Positions 24,141-32,216 of a stretch of 64,000 nucleotides of DNA are shown here, one piece after another (positions within the stretch are counted from its first letter, which is position 1; each line of letters begins with the position of its first letter). The notes under the pieces are model-generated. The model did not search any database, was not told the origin of the DNA, and saw nothing but the letters and a program-made list of their open reading frames with translations. The position numbers and the translations under genes were made by a program. Origin of the DNA: an uncultured Hyphomicrobiales bacterium. GTDB taxonomy: Bacteria > Pseudomonadota > Alphaproteobacteria > Rhizobiales > Beijerinckiaceae. Location of the stretch: assembly GCA_903847605.1 (NCBI GenBank), contig CAINED010000080.1, positions 85,574-149,573 of the forward strand, written 5' to 3'.

Positions 24141-24823
24141 GCCCGCGCCCTGAGCGTCTCGACGGCATCCCAGAGCGCGTCGAAATGCGAGATGACGATA
24201 TCGGGCGCGAAGGTCGAAACATGCTGCTCGGTATAGCCGAAGTCGACCGCGACGACGGGCACTTTCGCGGCCTGCGCCGTGCGGATGTCGGTCACGGAAT
24301 CGCCCACCATGATCGTTTTCTCGGGCGCGCCGCCAGCCTTTTCGATGGTCGCGATCAGGACGCGCGGATCGGGCTTCGCAATGGCCTTGCCGTCGATGAA
24401 GATTGAATCCTGCCCGCAAATGAAGGCGAAGCGGTCCGCAATCCCTAGCTTTTGGAGCAGGTGAATGGCGGGCTTCTCCACCTTGTTGGTGCAGACGGCA
24501 AAACGCCAGCCGGCCGCCGCGAAGCGGTCGAGCGAAGCCGACACGCCCTCGAAGAGATGCGAGTGATCGGCAATATGCGCTTCGTAGTAGTCGATGAAGT
24601 CGCCAAACAGCTTTTCCAGCCGTTCACCGTTTACCGACTGGCTGGCCTTGGCAAAGCCGGCCTGAATAAGCGCCCGCGCGCCCGCGCCGACCATGTTGCG
24701 GCCTTCCGCGAGGCTAATCGGAGGCAGGCTTTCCCGGGCGAGAATGACATTCAGCGTGGCGATGAGATCGCCGGCGGTTTCCGCCAGCGTGCCGTCGAGA
24801 TCGAATACGAGAAGCGGCTGCAT
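24137..24823 (-). CDS. gph: HAD phosphatase, phosphoglycolate phosphatase type
   Basis: 228 residues of the HAD-IA superfamily: motif I LLVFDLDGTLAETAG with the nucleophile and acid-base aspartates, a helical cap, motif II VCTNKVEKP, motif III around GKAIAKPDPRVL and motif IV TIMVGDSVTDIRTAQAAKV. The overall pattern matches Gph, which removes phosphate from 2-phosphoglycolate, although HAD specificity cannot be proven by eye. ATG 24823 gives the normal N-terminus; an upstream TTG at 24832 is less likely. It overlaps the small phosphatase gene downstream. Its position near rpiA and gor fits a common Rhizobiales arrangement. Confidence 0.88.
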   Translation of the reverse strand: MQPLLVFDLDGTLAETAGDLIATLNVILARESLPPISLAEGRNMVGAGARALIQAGFAKASQSVNGERLEKLFGDFIDYYEAHIADHSHLFEGVSASLDRFAAAGWRFAVCTNKVEKPAIHLLQKLGIADRFAFICGQDSIFIDGKAIAKPDPRVLIATIEKAGGAPEKTIMVGDSVTDIRTAQAAKVPVVAVDFGYTEQHVSTFAPDIVISHFDALWDAVETLRARA

Positions 24824-24988
24824 GATTTCCAAAGTAGTTGCGGCCCGGACGGGCCCGTCGCGCTGTCCCTACATGAAATGGCCGCGAGCCCCAAGCCTCG
24901 CATCCGGTGCGCCGGCAGCAGGCCCTCAAGACTTCGTTAAGGATCGCCGCCTAAACATGGTTAACGCTTTCTCTCCCGCGAGGCCTCG

Positions 24989-25348
24989 ATGTCCGCCCTT
25001 CGCCCGATCCTGTGCGCCGCCCTTGGATTTGCCGCAGCCCCAGCCCTGGCGGGCAGCTATGAATTTCTGGCCGCGCCGGAAGTCACGCTCAACCGGGTCT
25101 ATCGCCTCGACAAGGTGACCGGCGAGGTCGGCGCCTGCCAATATGGGCTCAAGGACAATTCGGTCGGCGTGACGCTCTGCTATGCGCCGGGAGAGGGCGC
25201 GACGGGCCAGCCGCCGGCTGAATATGCACTGGTTTCCTCACGGCACGAGAAAGAAGGCGGAGTCTTCCGCGTCAACCTGCGCGATGGCACCATGTCGATC
25301 TGCTACGTGCTCAGCGATCAGGTCGTCTGCACCCCGCCGGGAAAGTAA
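24989..25348 (+). CDS. Small secreted protein of unknown function
   Basis: 119 residues with a signal peptide (LRPILCAALGFAAAPALAGS, cleavage after ALA). The mature part has the pattern NRVYRLDKVTGEVGACQYGL, TLCYAPGEGA and MSICYVLSDQVVCTPP, with four cysteines that could pair. It looks like a small beta-rich periplasmic protein of the type often left unnamed in Rhizobiales. No catalytic motif is visible. It converges tail to tail with the amidohydrolase gene with one base between them. Confidence 0.75.
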   Translation: MSALRPILCAALGFAAAPALAGSYEFLAAPEVTLNRVYRLDKVTGEVGACQYGLKDNSVGVTLCYAPGEGATGQPPAEYALVSSRHEKEGGVFRVNLRDGTMSICYVLSDQVVCTPPGK

Positions 25349-25349
25349 T

Positions 25350-27032
25350 TCACTTCCCCTCCATCGCCGTAAATGGCCCGGCCGCATAAACGGCCTTGCC
25401 GCCGACCATGGTGAGCACGGACTCCGTCGATGCGATTTCGCCGATCGGCACTGACAGATAGTCCTTCGTGAGCACCGCCAGATCGGCATATTTGCCGGGC
25501 TCCAGCGAGCCGCGCCGGTCCTCCTGATGCACCAGCCACACGGAATTGATCGTGTACATGCGCAGCGCCTGTTCCCGCGTCGGCCGCTCGTCCTCGCCCG
25601 TGATGGTCTTGCCATCGATAGCCTTGCCGTCGAGATACCATTGCAGCGCTACGAACGGATTGTAGGAGGAGACGCGATGCGCATCCGTGCCGCCCGCGAC
25701 ATGGAGGCCCAGCTTCCACGCGGTCACGATCGGCGGCGAGAAGCGCGAAATCTCCACGCCGAAGATCTTCTTGTACTGATCTGCGGAAAAATAGAGTGAG
25801 TCCTGAACGCTCCAGGAAATGCCGAGGTCGCGCAGTTTCTTCAGGTTTTCTTCGGTCGCATCGTGCAGGTGGTTCACCCACCAGCGCAATTCCCTGACCG
25901 AAGTGCGCTTGCCGATATCTTCCACGATGTCGATGAGATGGCGGATGGTCTGGTTGGGATTCCAGTGAATTTGCATGTTGACGCGATTGTCCGCCGCCCA
26001 GTTGAGAACGTCGGACAATTGCTTCTTCACCTCGGGCGAGATGTCGTTGTTCGTCCACGCGCCCCAGGTCACGATTTCGCCGATACCGCCGAAGCGCAGC
26101 ATGTCGTCGCCGAAATTCGAGGGCACGAGTTGCAGCAGGTTCTTGTAGTCTTCGAGTTCCTTGCCGCGGTTCTGCGACGAGATGAAATAGGACACGCGCA
26201 TCGTGAGCTGCTTGTCGCGCCACAGCGTGTTGATGGGCCGGTAGTTGACGGGAAAGACGCTCACGCCAGCGGGATCGACGAGGCCCGTGAGACCGAGCCG
26301 ATTCAACTCGCGGAAGAACTGTTTCGTGCCTTCGATTTCCTGCACGAAAGTCGGGCGCGGCAATCTCTCGAAGAGGATGCTGTAGACGAGCGCGCCGCCG
26401 AGGATCTCGCCGGTCGGCTTTCCCTCGCCGGTCATGACGAGCTTGCCGCCGCGCGGCAGATCGCTTTCCGTCTTGATGCCAAGCGCATCGAGCCCTTTTG
26501 GGGTCAGGATCAGCCAGTCGTAGAGATGCTGCACGAAGACCGGGTGGTCGGGCGCAGCCGCGATCAATTCCGCCTGCGTCGGCTTGCGGCCCTCCGAGAA
26601 CTGGGAATCGCGCCAGCCGCCGGCAACGATGATCCATTGGCCCGGCTTTGCCTTCGCGGCGGCTTCGCGGATTTTCGCGAGGCCCTCGTTCAGCGAGCGT
26701 AAGCCGGTCCAGTTCACCTCGATGGAATAGGTGAGCGCGGCCCGCACCGCGTGCATGTGCGAATCGGTCAGGCCGGGAATGACGGTACGCCCGCCGAGAT
26801 CGACAACCTGGGCATCCGGTTTCGCGAGCTTCCGCATGGCCTCGGATGTGCCCGTGGCAAGAATGCGATCGCCGGCGATTGCGATGGCCTCGCGGATCGC
26901 GAATGCCATATCGACCGTCACGATCTTGCCGTTGACGAGGACTTTGTCGGCAAGGAGTTGCGCAGGAGCGACCGTCGAAAATCCGATTGACGCTACGGCC
27001 GCCAGCGTCGCAACCAGAATTCGCGCGCGCAT
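25350..27032 (-). CDS. Secreted amidohydrolase of the YtcJ type
   Basis: 560 residues. A signal peptide (MRARILVATLAAVASIGFST, cleavage near APAQL) is followed by an amidohydrolase-3 domain: DKVLVNGKIVTVD, the metal-binding HxH in GLTDSHMHAV, VAGGWRDSQF, metal-ligand histidine candidates in MQIHWNPNQTIRH and RWWVNHLHDAT, and a late Asp in HVAGGTDAHRVSSYNP. The C-terminal strand GSLEPGKYADLAVLTKDY is typical of the family. It hydrolyses C-N bonds in an unidentified substrate, in the periplasm. The strong ribosome site AAAGGAGGATGAC precedes ATG 27032. Upstream extension of the frame overlaps rpiA and is not real. It stands between gph and rpiA. Confidence 0.9.
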   Translation of the reverse strand: MRARILVATLAAVASIGFSTVAPAQLLADKVLVNGKIVTVDMAFAIREAIAIAGDRILATGTSEAMRKLAKPDAQVVDLGGRTVIPGLTDSHMHAVRAALTYSIEVNWTGLRSLNEGLAKIREAAAKAKPGQWIIVAGGWRDSQFSEGRKPTQAELIAAAPDHPVFVQHLYDWLILTPKGLDALGIKTESDLPRGGKLVMTGEGKPTGEILGGALVYSILFERLPRPTFVQEIEGTKQFFRELNRLGLTGLVDPAGVSVFPVNYRPINTLWRDKQLTMRVSYFISSQNRGKELEDYKNLLQLVPSNFGDDMLRFGGIGEIVTWGAWTNNDISPEVKKQLSDVLNWAADNRVNMQIHWNPNQTIRHLIDIVEDIGKRTSVRELRWWVNHLHDATEENLKKLRDLGISWSVQDSLYFSADQYKKIFGVEISRFSPPIVTAWKLGLHVAGGTDAHRVSSYNPFVALQWYLDGKAIDGKTITGEDERPTREQALRMYTINSVWLVHQEDRRGSLEPGKYADLAVLTKDYLSVPIGEIASTESVLTMVGGKAVYAAGPFTAMEGK

Positions 27033-27257
27033 GTCATCCTCCTTTGCCCCTAATCGATGGGGGGCGATCCTGCCACGCTTGCTGGCGGCGGTCGAGGCGT
27101 CGGGGCAGGCTGTTCGGGGTCGGAATAGGCGCTTCGCCCTGCTCCCGTGCGAAGGCTCAAACCCCGGATCTATACCCAGACCTTGCGCCGGGGCCTCGCG
27201 CCCTTTACCAGCGAGCGTCCAGTCCCGCCGCCATTCACTCCAGTGTCCCGGATCGTC

Positions 27258-27959
27258 ATGACCGCCGACGAAGCCAAGAAAGCCGCCGCCGTCCGCGCCG
27301 CCGCGATGGTCCGCGATGGCATGCGCCTTGGGCTCGGCACGGGTTCGACTGCCGCGTTCTTCGTCGACGAGGTCGGCGCGCTGGTGAAACAGGGCATGAA
27401 GCTCATCTGCGTGCCGACGTCCGAGCGAACCCGCGTGCAGGCGGAAGGCCTCGGTATCCCGCTGACGACGCTTGACGAGACCCCCGAGCTCGACCTCACC
27501 GTGGACGGCGCGGATGAATTCGACCCGCACCTGCGACTGATCAAGGGCGGGGGCGGCGCGCTGTTGCGCGAAAAGATCGTCGCCGCTGCATCTGCGCGCA
27601 TGGTCGTCATCACCGACGCATCGAAACGGGTGGAAGCGCTTGGCCGTTTCCCGCTTCCGGTGGAAGTCAACGCTTTTGGCCTCGGCGCCACCCGCCGCGC
27701 GGTCGAGAAAGTCATTGCGGCTTCGGGCTGCGCCGGGCCTGCGACACTGCGCAAGGACGGCCAATGCCATGTTTTCGTCACCGATGGCGGCCACTACATT
27801 CTCGATTGCGCGCTCGGCCGCATCCCCGATCCCGATACGCTCTCGGCGGCGCTGAATGCCGTGCCCGGCGTCGTGGAAACCGGGCTTTTCATTGGGCTTG
27901 CATCTGCAATCATCGTCGCCGGCAGCGGCGGTATAGAGGTTTTAGGACATCCCGGCTGA
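27258..27959 (+). CDS. rpiA: Ribose-5-phosphate isomerase A
   Basis: Interconverts ribose 5-phosphate and ribulose 5-phosphate in the pentose phosphate pathway. 233 residues with all RpiA landmarks: [16 protein letters not shown] (phosphate loop), [19 protein letters not shown], the catalytic segment [20 protein letters not shown] followed by [25 protein letters not shown] and the C-terminal [23 protein letters not shown] 27258 is preferred; codons upstream in frame lack homology. It heads a plus-strand run with the DUF2059 gene and gor. Confidence 0.96.
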   Translation: MTADEAKKAAAVRAAAMVRDGMRLGLGTGSTAAFFVDEVGALVKQGMKLICVPTSERTRVQAEGLGIPLTTLDETPELDLTVDGADEFDPHLRLIKGGGGALLREKIVAAASARMVVITDASKRVEALGRFPLPVEVNAFGLGATRRAVEKVIAASGCAGPATLRKDGQCHVFVTDGGHYILDCALGRIPDPDTLSAALNAVPGVVETGLFIGLASAIIVAGSGGIEVLGHPG

Positions 27960-27990
27960 GCGAATTCGGCCCGACGACAGGAGACTGGTT

Positions 27991-28530
27991 TTGGCTTTCA
28001 TCACGACAACCCGCGCGCTGGCCGTGGCCGCTGCGCTCATGTCCGCAAGTTTCGCGCAGGCGCAGGCCCAGGTCGCGCCTGCGCCCGTCACGCAGGCGCA
28101 GATCGATAAACTGACGCCGGCGCAAATTGCGCTCGGCCGCGATGTGGTGATGCTCTCGGGCATCCATCGCACCTTTAATGCGTTCGTACCCTCGATCATG
28201 CAGCAGATATTCAACACCGTGACGCCGACGCGTCCCGAAATCCGGAAGGATCTTGAGGAAACGCTCAAGGCGCTCATTCCTGAATATGAAAAACGAACGT
28301 CCGAAATGGTGGATCACACCGCTCGCCTTTTCGCAGCGTCGATGGCCGAACCCGCATTGAAGGCGACCGTCGATTTCTTCAAGAGCGACGCCGGCAAGGC
28401 CTATGTCGAAATGCAGCCGCGCGTAATCGACCAAATGGTCGTCGCTGTCGACGAATGGAACCGCAAGCTGACGGAGGAAATCCTGGCGCGCGCCCGAGTC
28501 GAGATGAAGAAAAAAGGCAAGGATATGTAA
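27991..28530 (+). CDS. DUF2059 exported protein
   Basis: 179 residues. A signal peptide (TTRALAVAAALMSASFAQAQ) is followed by a helical DUF2059 domain with the repeated pattern YEKRTSEMVDHTARLFAASM and VDFFKSDAGKAYVEMQPRVI. The function is not known; the protein sits between rpiA and gor in many Rhizobiales, so it may be a general envelope factor. The start is TTG 27991 with CAGGAGACT upstream. Two cryptic upstream frames were rejected. It lies 31 bases after rpiA and 18 before gor, suggesting one transcript. Confidence 0.88.
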   Translation: MAFITTTRALAVAAALMSASFAQAQAQVAPAPVTQAQIDKLTPAQIALGRDVVMLSGIHRTFNAFVPSIMQQIFNTVTPTRPEIRKDLEETLKALIPEYEKRTSEMVDHTARLFAASMAEPALKATVDFFKSDAGKAYVEMQPRVIDQMVVAVDEWNRKLTEEILARARVEMKKKGKDM

Positions 28531-28548
28531 TTCGTTTCGGGGGCGCGC

Positions 28549-29925
28549 GTGTCTGGTTTCGACGTAGATCTATTTGTCATCGGCGCTGGCTCGGGCGGCG
28601 TACGCGCTGCGCGCATTGCGGCGGGATATGGCGCGAAAGTGATGGTGGCCGAGGAGTTCCGCGTCGGCGGCACCTGCGTCATCCGCGGCTGCGTTCCCAA
28701 GAAGCTCTATGTCTATGCCAGCCGCTTCGCCGACGATTTTGAAGATGCGGCCGGCTTTGGTTGGACCCTGCCGGGCAAGCCGACGTTCGACTGGCGCACG
28801 CTCGTCGAAGCCAAGGAAAAAGAAATCACGCGTCTGTCCGGAATCTACAATGCCAACCTCGCCAAGGCCGGCGTTGAGATCGTCATGTCTCGCGCGGTTG
28901 TGGAAGACGAACATCACGTTCGCCTCCTCGCCGACGACAGACGGATCAGCGCGAAATATATATTGGTCGCGACGGGCGGCTCGCCGGCGCTTGAACCCGA
29001 TGTGCCCGGCCTCGAACATGCGATTTCGTCGAACGAAGTGTTCGATCTCGCCGAATTCCCCAAGCGCCTGCTCGTGGTCGGCGGCGGTTATATCGCCGTC
29101 GAATTCGCCAGCGTCTTTGCGCGTCTCGGCTCGAAGGTGACGCAATGTTTCCGTGCCGATAACGTCCTGCGCGGTTTCGATGTCGATATGCGCATTGGTC
29201 TTGCCGACGCCATGAAACATGCGGGCATCGATTTGAAGTCCGGCGCCTTGCCATCAAAGATCGAGAAGATTGCGGACGGCCTGCGCGTGACGCTCACCAA
29301 TGGCGAGACCGTAGAGGCCGATCAGGTATTGGTGGCGACGGGACGTCATGCGCATACTAGGGGGCTTGGCCTCGAACAGGCCGGCGTCGACCTCAAGCCC
29401 AATGGCGCGGTGAAGGTGGACTACGCCTCTCGCTCCAACCTCTCGTCGATCTATGCCGTCGGCGATGTGACCGATCGCATCAATCTCACCCCCGTCGCGA
29501 TCCGCGAAGGTCACGCCTTCGCCGACAATGTGTTCGGGGGCAAGGATATTCACGTCGATCACAGGGATGTGCCGAGCGCGGTCTTCACGACGCCGGAGAT
29601 CGGCACGGTCGGCATTACCGAAGAGGAAGCGCGCGCGACCTGCGATGTCGTCGATATCTATCGCGCGGCTTTCCGGCCGATGAAGGCGACGCTTTCCGGC
29701 CGCGCCGAGCGCACGATCATGAAAATCGTCGTCGACGCCAAGACGGACCGCGTATTGGGCGTTCATATTCTCGGTCACGAAGCCGGGGAAATGGCGCAAT
29801 TGCTCGGCATCGCCGTGAAGATGGGCGCGAAGAAATCCGACTTCGATGCGACCATGGCATTGCATCCGAGCGCCGCGGAAGAACTCGTCACCATGCGCAC
29901 GCGCACCGCGCGGTATGAAAAGTAA
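28549..29925 (+). CDS. gor: Glutathione-disulfide reductase
   Basis: FAD enzyme that regenerates reduced glutathione using NADPH. 458 residues: FAD motif VIGAGSGGVRAARIAAGYG, redox-active disulphide GGTCVIRGCVPKKLYVYAS (C-x4-C), a second dinucleotide site VVGGGYIAVEFASVFARLG with arginines in FRADNVLRGFD that fit NADPH preference, the FAD motif AVGDVTDRINLTPVAIREG and the C-terminal active-site histidine in LHPSAAEELVTM. The start is GTG 28549. Rhizobial-type palindromes follow directly after the stop. Confidence 0.96.
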   Translation: MSGFDVDLFVIGAGSGGVRAARIAAGYGAKVMVAEEFRVGGTCVIRGCVPKKLYVYASRFADDFEDAAGFGWTLPGKPTFDWRTLVEAKEKEITRLSGIYNANLAKAGVEIVMSRAVVEDEHHVRLLADDRRISAKYILVATGGSPALEPDVPGLEHAISSNEVFDLAEFPKRLLVVGGGYIAVEFASVFARLGSKVTQCFRADNVLRGFDVDMRIGLADAMKHAGIDLKSGALPSKIEKIADGLRVTLTNGETVEADQVLVATGRHAHTRGLGLEQAGVDLKPNGAVKVDYASRSNLSSIYAVGDVTDRINLTPVAIREGHAFADNVFGGKDIHVDHRDVPSAVFTTPEIGTVGITEEEARATCDVVDIYRAAFRPMKATLSGRAERTIMKIVVDAKTDRVLGVHILGHEAGEMAQLLGIAVKMGAKKSDFDATMALHPSAAEELVTMRTRTARYEK

Positions 29926-29931
29926 GTTGTT

Positions 29932-30014
29932 ATCCCGGATGCCAAAGGCGATCCGGGATCGCATTGTAATTTGAATACGACACAATCCCGGCTCTCGCTA
30001 CGCTCGGCCGGGAT
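29932..30014. repeat. Paired extragenic palindrome (REP-like copy A)
   Basis: Two hairpins lie in tandem: ATCCCGGAT-10-ATCCGGGAT (29932-29959) and ATCCCGGC-14-GCCGGGAT (29985-30014). The second loop contains CTCGCTACGCTCG. The stem (CCCGGC/GCCGGG) and loop match two other elements in this window at 46.1 and 61.1 kb. The position, 6 bases after the gor stop, suits a transcript-end or mRNA-stabilising role. Confidence 0.75.
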
Positions 30015-30081
30015 GACATCAGAGCCCTTGCACTCCGCCTTCCCCGCCTCCATCATGTGCGCAAACAAGAGGGGGAGACGC

Positions 30082-30843
30082 ATGTACGAGGATCTCAAGC
30101 AAAAACTCATCGACGCTGGCCGGGTTCTCTATTCCGAGGGTCTCGGCGATTATGTCGCAGGCCATGTCAGCCTGCGTCTGCCGGACAATCCCGGTCGCTT
30201 TTTGATGAAACCCGCCGGTATCGGCCTCGAAGAAATGAACCAGAACAACATCATCACTGTCGATCTCGACGGGATGAAGGTCGAGGGCGTTTCCAACCGC
30301 CACAATGAAGTTTTCATTCATTCGGAAATCCTGCGCGCGCGGCCGGACGTGAACTCGGTTGTGCATGCCCATCCCCTGCACACCGTCGCTTTTTCGACAC
30401 TCGGCAAGGAATTGCGCGCGGTCGGCAACGACGCCACCGTCTTTCATGGCGGCGTGCCCGTGTTCTCAGAAACGACCGATCTGATCACGACGAAAGAGCG
30501 CGGCAAGGCGCTGGCGGAGACGCTTGGCAAGCGGCCCGTGGCGATCCTGCGCAATCATGGCATTGCGGCGACGGGCGCCAGCGTGCAGGAATCCGTGTGG
30601 ATGTCGCTGAAGATCGAACGCGCCTGCCAGATGCAGTTGCTGGCGGAAAATGCCGGCGGGCCGAAACTCTTCGTCAAGGACGAGGATGTCGCCGACAAGC
30701 AGAAGAAATCGCTGCGGCAGGACCTCTACGACAACGCCTTCGATTACGCGCTGCGCAAGTTCAGGCGCACCTACTGCGCATGTTGCCTCGACAAGGAAGA
30801 TGTCGTCGCGCCATCGACCTTCAAGGCGAGCCCCGGAGGTTGA
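30082..30843 (+). CDS. Class II aldolase/adducin-family protein
   Basis: 253 residues of the zinc-dependent class II aldolase fold: SEGLGDYVAGHVSLRLPDNP, FLMKPAGIGLEEM, and the metal-binding segment VNSVVHAHPLHTVAFSTLG with two histidines, then RPVAILRNHGIAATGASVQE with the third. Family members cleave or decarboxylate sugar phosphates or related acids such as fuculose-1-phosphate or hydroxy-ketoacids; the substrate here is not evident. The C-terminal end RRTYCACCLDKED adds a cysteine cluster not usual in characterised aldolases. Ribosome site GGGGGAGACGC before ATG 30082. Confidence 0.86.
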   Translation: MYEDLKQKLIDAGRVLYSEGLGDYVAGHVSLRLPDNPGRFLMKPAGIGLEEMNQNNIITVDLDGMKVEGVSNRHNEVFIHSEILRARPDVNSVVHAHPLHTVAFSTLGKELRAVGNDATVFHGGVPVFSETTDLITTKERGKALAETLGKRPVAILRNHGIAATGASVQESVWMSLKIERACQMQLLAENAGGPKLFVKDEDVADKQKKSLRQDLYDNAFDYALRKFRRTYCACCLDKEDVVAPSTFKASPGG

Positions 30844-30855
30844 GTGGAGAGCGCG

Positions 30856-31011
30856 ATGAGGAAGCTCCCCCTTCGTGTCGCAGCGGTGGCGCTGGCTATA
30901 CCGCTGGCCGTTCCAAGCGGCGAGCTATTGCGCCGAAGGCGCGTCTTCTTCGCGCACTTCCTTCACGCCGCCGATCATCGCGGCGACCAGGTTTTCCCGT
31001 TGCCGCCATGA
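30856..31011 (+). pseudogene. Short signal-peptide-like ORF, possible gene remnant
   Basis: 51 codons. MRKLPLRVAAVALAIPLAVP resembles a signal peptide and is preceded by GTGGAGAGC, 12 bases after the aldolase stop. After about 23 residues the frame runs into the antisense of the cytochrome b561 gene 3' end and stops. The arrangement fits a gene whose body was lost, leaving only the first 70 bases. It could equally be chance. Confidence 0.3.
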
Positions 31012-31467
31012 TGTGAAGACCACCCCCGCAACATGCAGCGCCACGAGCGGCAAAATCAGCGTGCCGAGGGCGGCATGCAAGTCTTCGAGCCACTCCTCGC
31101 CCCAGAAGCGATCGGTCGTGTAGAGCCAGCCTGTGACACCGGTTGCCAGAACCGTGCCCAGCAGCGCGACGATCATCCAGCCGCCGAGCGGATTATGTCC
31201 GAGGTGGCGTTTCTCACGCCCCGCAAGGACATCGCGCGCATAGGCGATTGTTTCGCCGGGCGAACGGATGAAGTCGACGAAACGCGCATGCGCCGAACCT
31301 GTGAAGCCCCAGACCACACGAATTGCAACGACAGCGAGGACGAGATAGCCGAAATAATCGTGGACCCGCCCAAAACCTTCACGAGTGAACCAGGAAGCGA
31401 AGACGGCGACGACCAAAGTCCAATGGCCGATCCGCACCAGCGGATCCCACACGCGGACCGTTTTCAC
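30925..31467 (-). CDS. Cytochrome b561-type membrane protein
   Basis: 180 residues with four hydrophobic helices and paired histidines for two b haems: VWDPLVRIGHWTLVVAVFAS, FGRVHDYFGYLVLAVVAIRV, LGGWMIVALLGTVLATGVTG and EEWLEDLHAALGTLILPLVA followed by LHVAGVVF. It belongs to the bacterial cytochrome b561/hydrogenase-type b group that passes electrons across or within the inner membrane. The start is GTG 31467, four bases after the stop of a PepSY gene, so the two are co-transcribed. A dedicated electron partner is not in the window. Confidence 0.9.
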   Translation of the reverse strand: MKTVRVWDPLVRIGHWTLVVAVFASWFTREGFGRVHDYFGYLVLAVVAIRVVWGFTGSAHARFVDFIRSPGETIAYARDVLAGREKRHLGHNPLGGWMIVALLGTVLATGVTGWLYTTDRFWGEEWLEDLHAALGTLILPLVALHVAGVVFTSWRQRENLVAAMIGGVKEVREEDAPSAQ

Positions 31468-31471
31468 GGCG

Positions 31472-31753
31472 TTATCTCGTGCTGGTGAGGATGTGCTCGA
31501 AGGTCACGGGGTGAAAGTAGGATTCGACCCGTTGGCCCTTTTCGTTCACGGCATAGACTTCGTAACAACCGCCGTCCTCCTTGATGCGGCGGATGTTCCA
31601 GCCTTTCGCAGTGAGATTGGCTTTCAGCGCATCCATCGTCTTCCAGCCTGATTTCGGGCCGGACTTGCAGGTGGCGAGGCCAGTCGCGTCAGCCGACTGT
31701 ACCGCGACTAACGCTGCAATGGCGAAAGATGCAGCGAGCGCAATTATTCTCAT
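31472..31753 (-). CDS. Secreted PepSY-domain protein
   Basis: 93 residues. A signal peptide (MRIIALAASFAIAALVAVQS, then ADA) is followed by one PepSY-like domain: WKTMDALKANLTAKGWNIRR, IKEDGGCYEVYAVNEKGQ and RVESYFHPVTFEHI. PepSY domains often occur beside b-type cytochromes or inhibit peptidases. Two cysteines (TCKSG, GGCYE) may pair. A GGAGG ribosome site precedes ATG 31753. It lies directly upstream of the cytochrome b561 gene. Confidence 0.88.
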   Translation of the reverse strand: MRIIALAASFAIAALVAVQSADATGLATCKSGPKSGWKTMDALKANLTAKGWNIRRIKEDGGCYEVYAVNEKGQRVESYFHPVTFEHILTSTR

Positions 31754-31863
31754 GGCAAACCTCCAGCGCAGTTCGTACGATACTTGCAAAGATTGCCGCG
31801 TCGTGCGCGCGACACAAGTTAACTTTCGGCAATCTTGGCGGAAGGCTGTCGGCCTCTCATCAA

Positions 31864-32196
31864 CTATTCGAGAGCGCCGGACTCCTCGAGCAATTTTTCG
31901 GCTTCCGCAATTTTTTCCATCGCGGCTTTGTTGCCTTTGAATTTTGTCTTGAGCGCTGTTAGGCGGCGCTTGTTGCCGCTGCACAATTCCCTGATTTTCT
32001 TTGCGACTTCGGCTGCCCGTTGCTTCTCGGCGCGAGTCTTTGGATTTTCCGGAACCTCGCCGCCGAAATGCACGCAGCCCTCCGCCCGTTCCAGAAAATC
32101 CGATGCTTCTTTCGGCGCTGCGGTCTGCGCATGAACGCCAGCCGAAATCAAAGCTGCAATTGCAATCGAGACCAGTCGAATTTTCATACCGTTCAT
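31864..32196 (-). CDS. Small secreted helical protein of unknown function
   Basis: 110 residues: a signal peptide (KIRLVSIAIAALISAGVHAQ), then a charged helical mature part (KTRAEKQRAAEVAKKIRELC and KGNKAAMEKIAEAEKLLEES) with two cysteines, in EGCVHFGG and RELCSGN. No family recognised. ATG 32196 is preceded by GAGAAGGAATT; ATG 32187 is an alternative. It starts 20 bases after the flavin monooxygenase stop and 110 before the PepSY gene, on the same strand. Confidence 0.7.
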   Translation of the reverse strand: MNGMKIRLVSIAIAALISAGVHAQTAAPKEASDFLERAEGCVHFGGEVPENPKTRAEKQRAAEVAKKIRELCSGNKRRLTALKTKFKGNKAAMEKIAEAEKLLEESGALE

Positions 32197-32216
32197 TCCA
32201 ATTCCTTCTCTTGCGT

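Noticed and set aside
27033..27794. N-terminal extension of the amidohydrolase to 814 codons
   Set aside because: It overlaps rpiA antisense; the signal peptide and strong ribosome site place the start at 27032.
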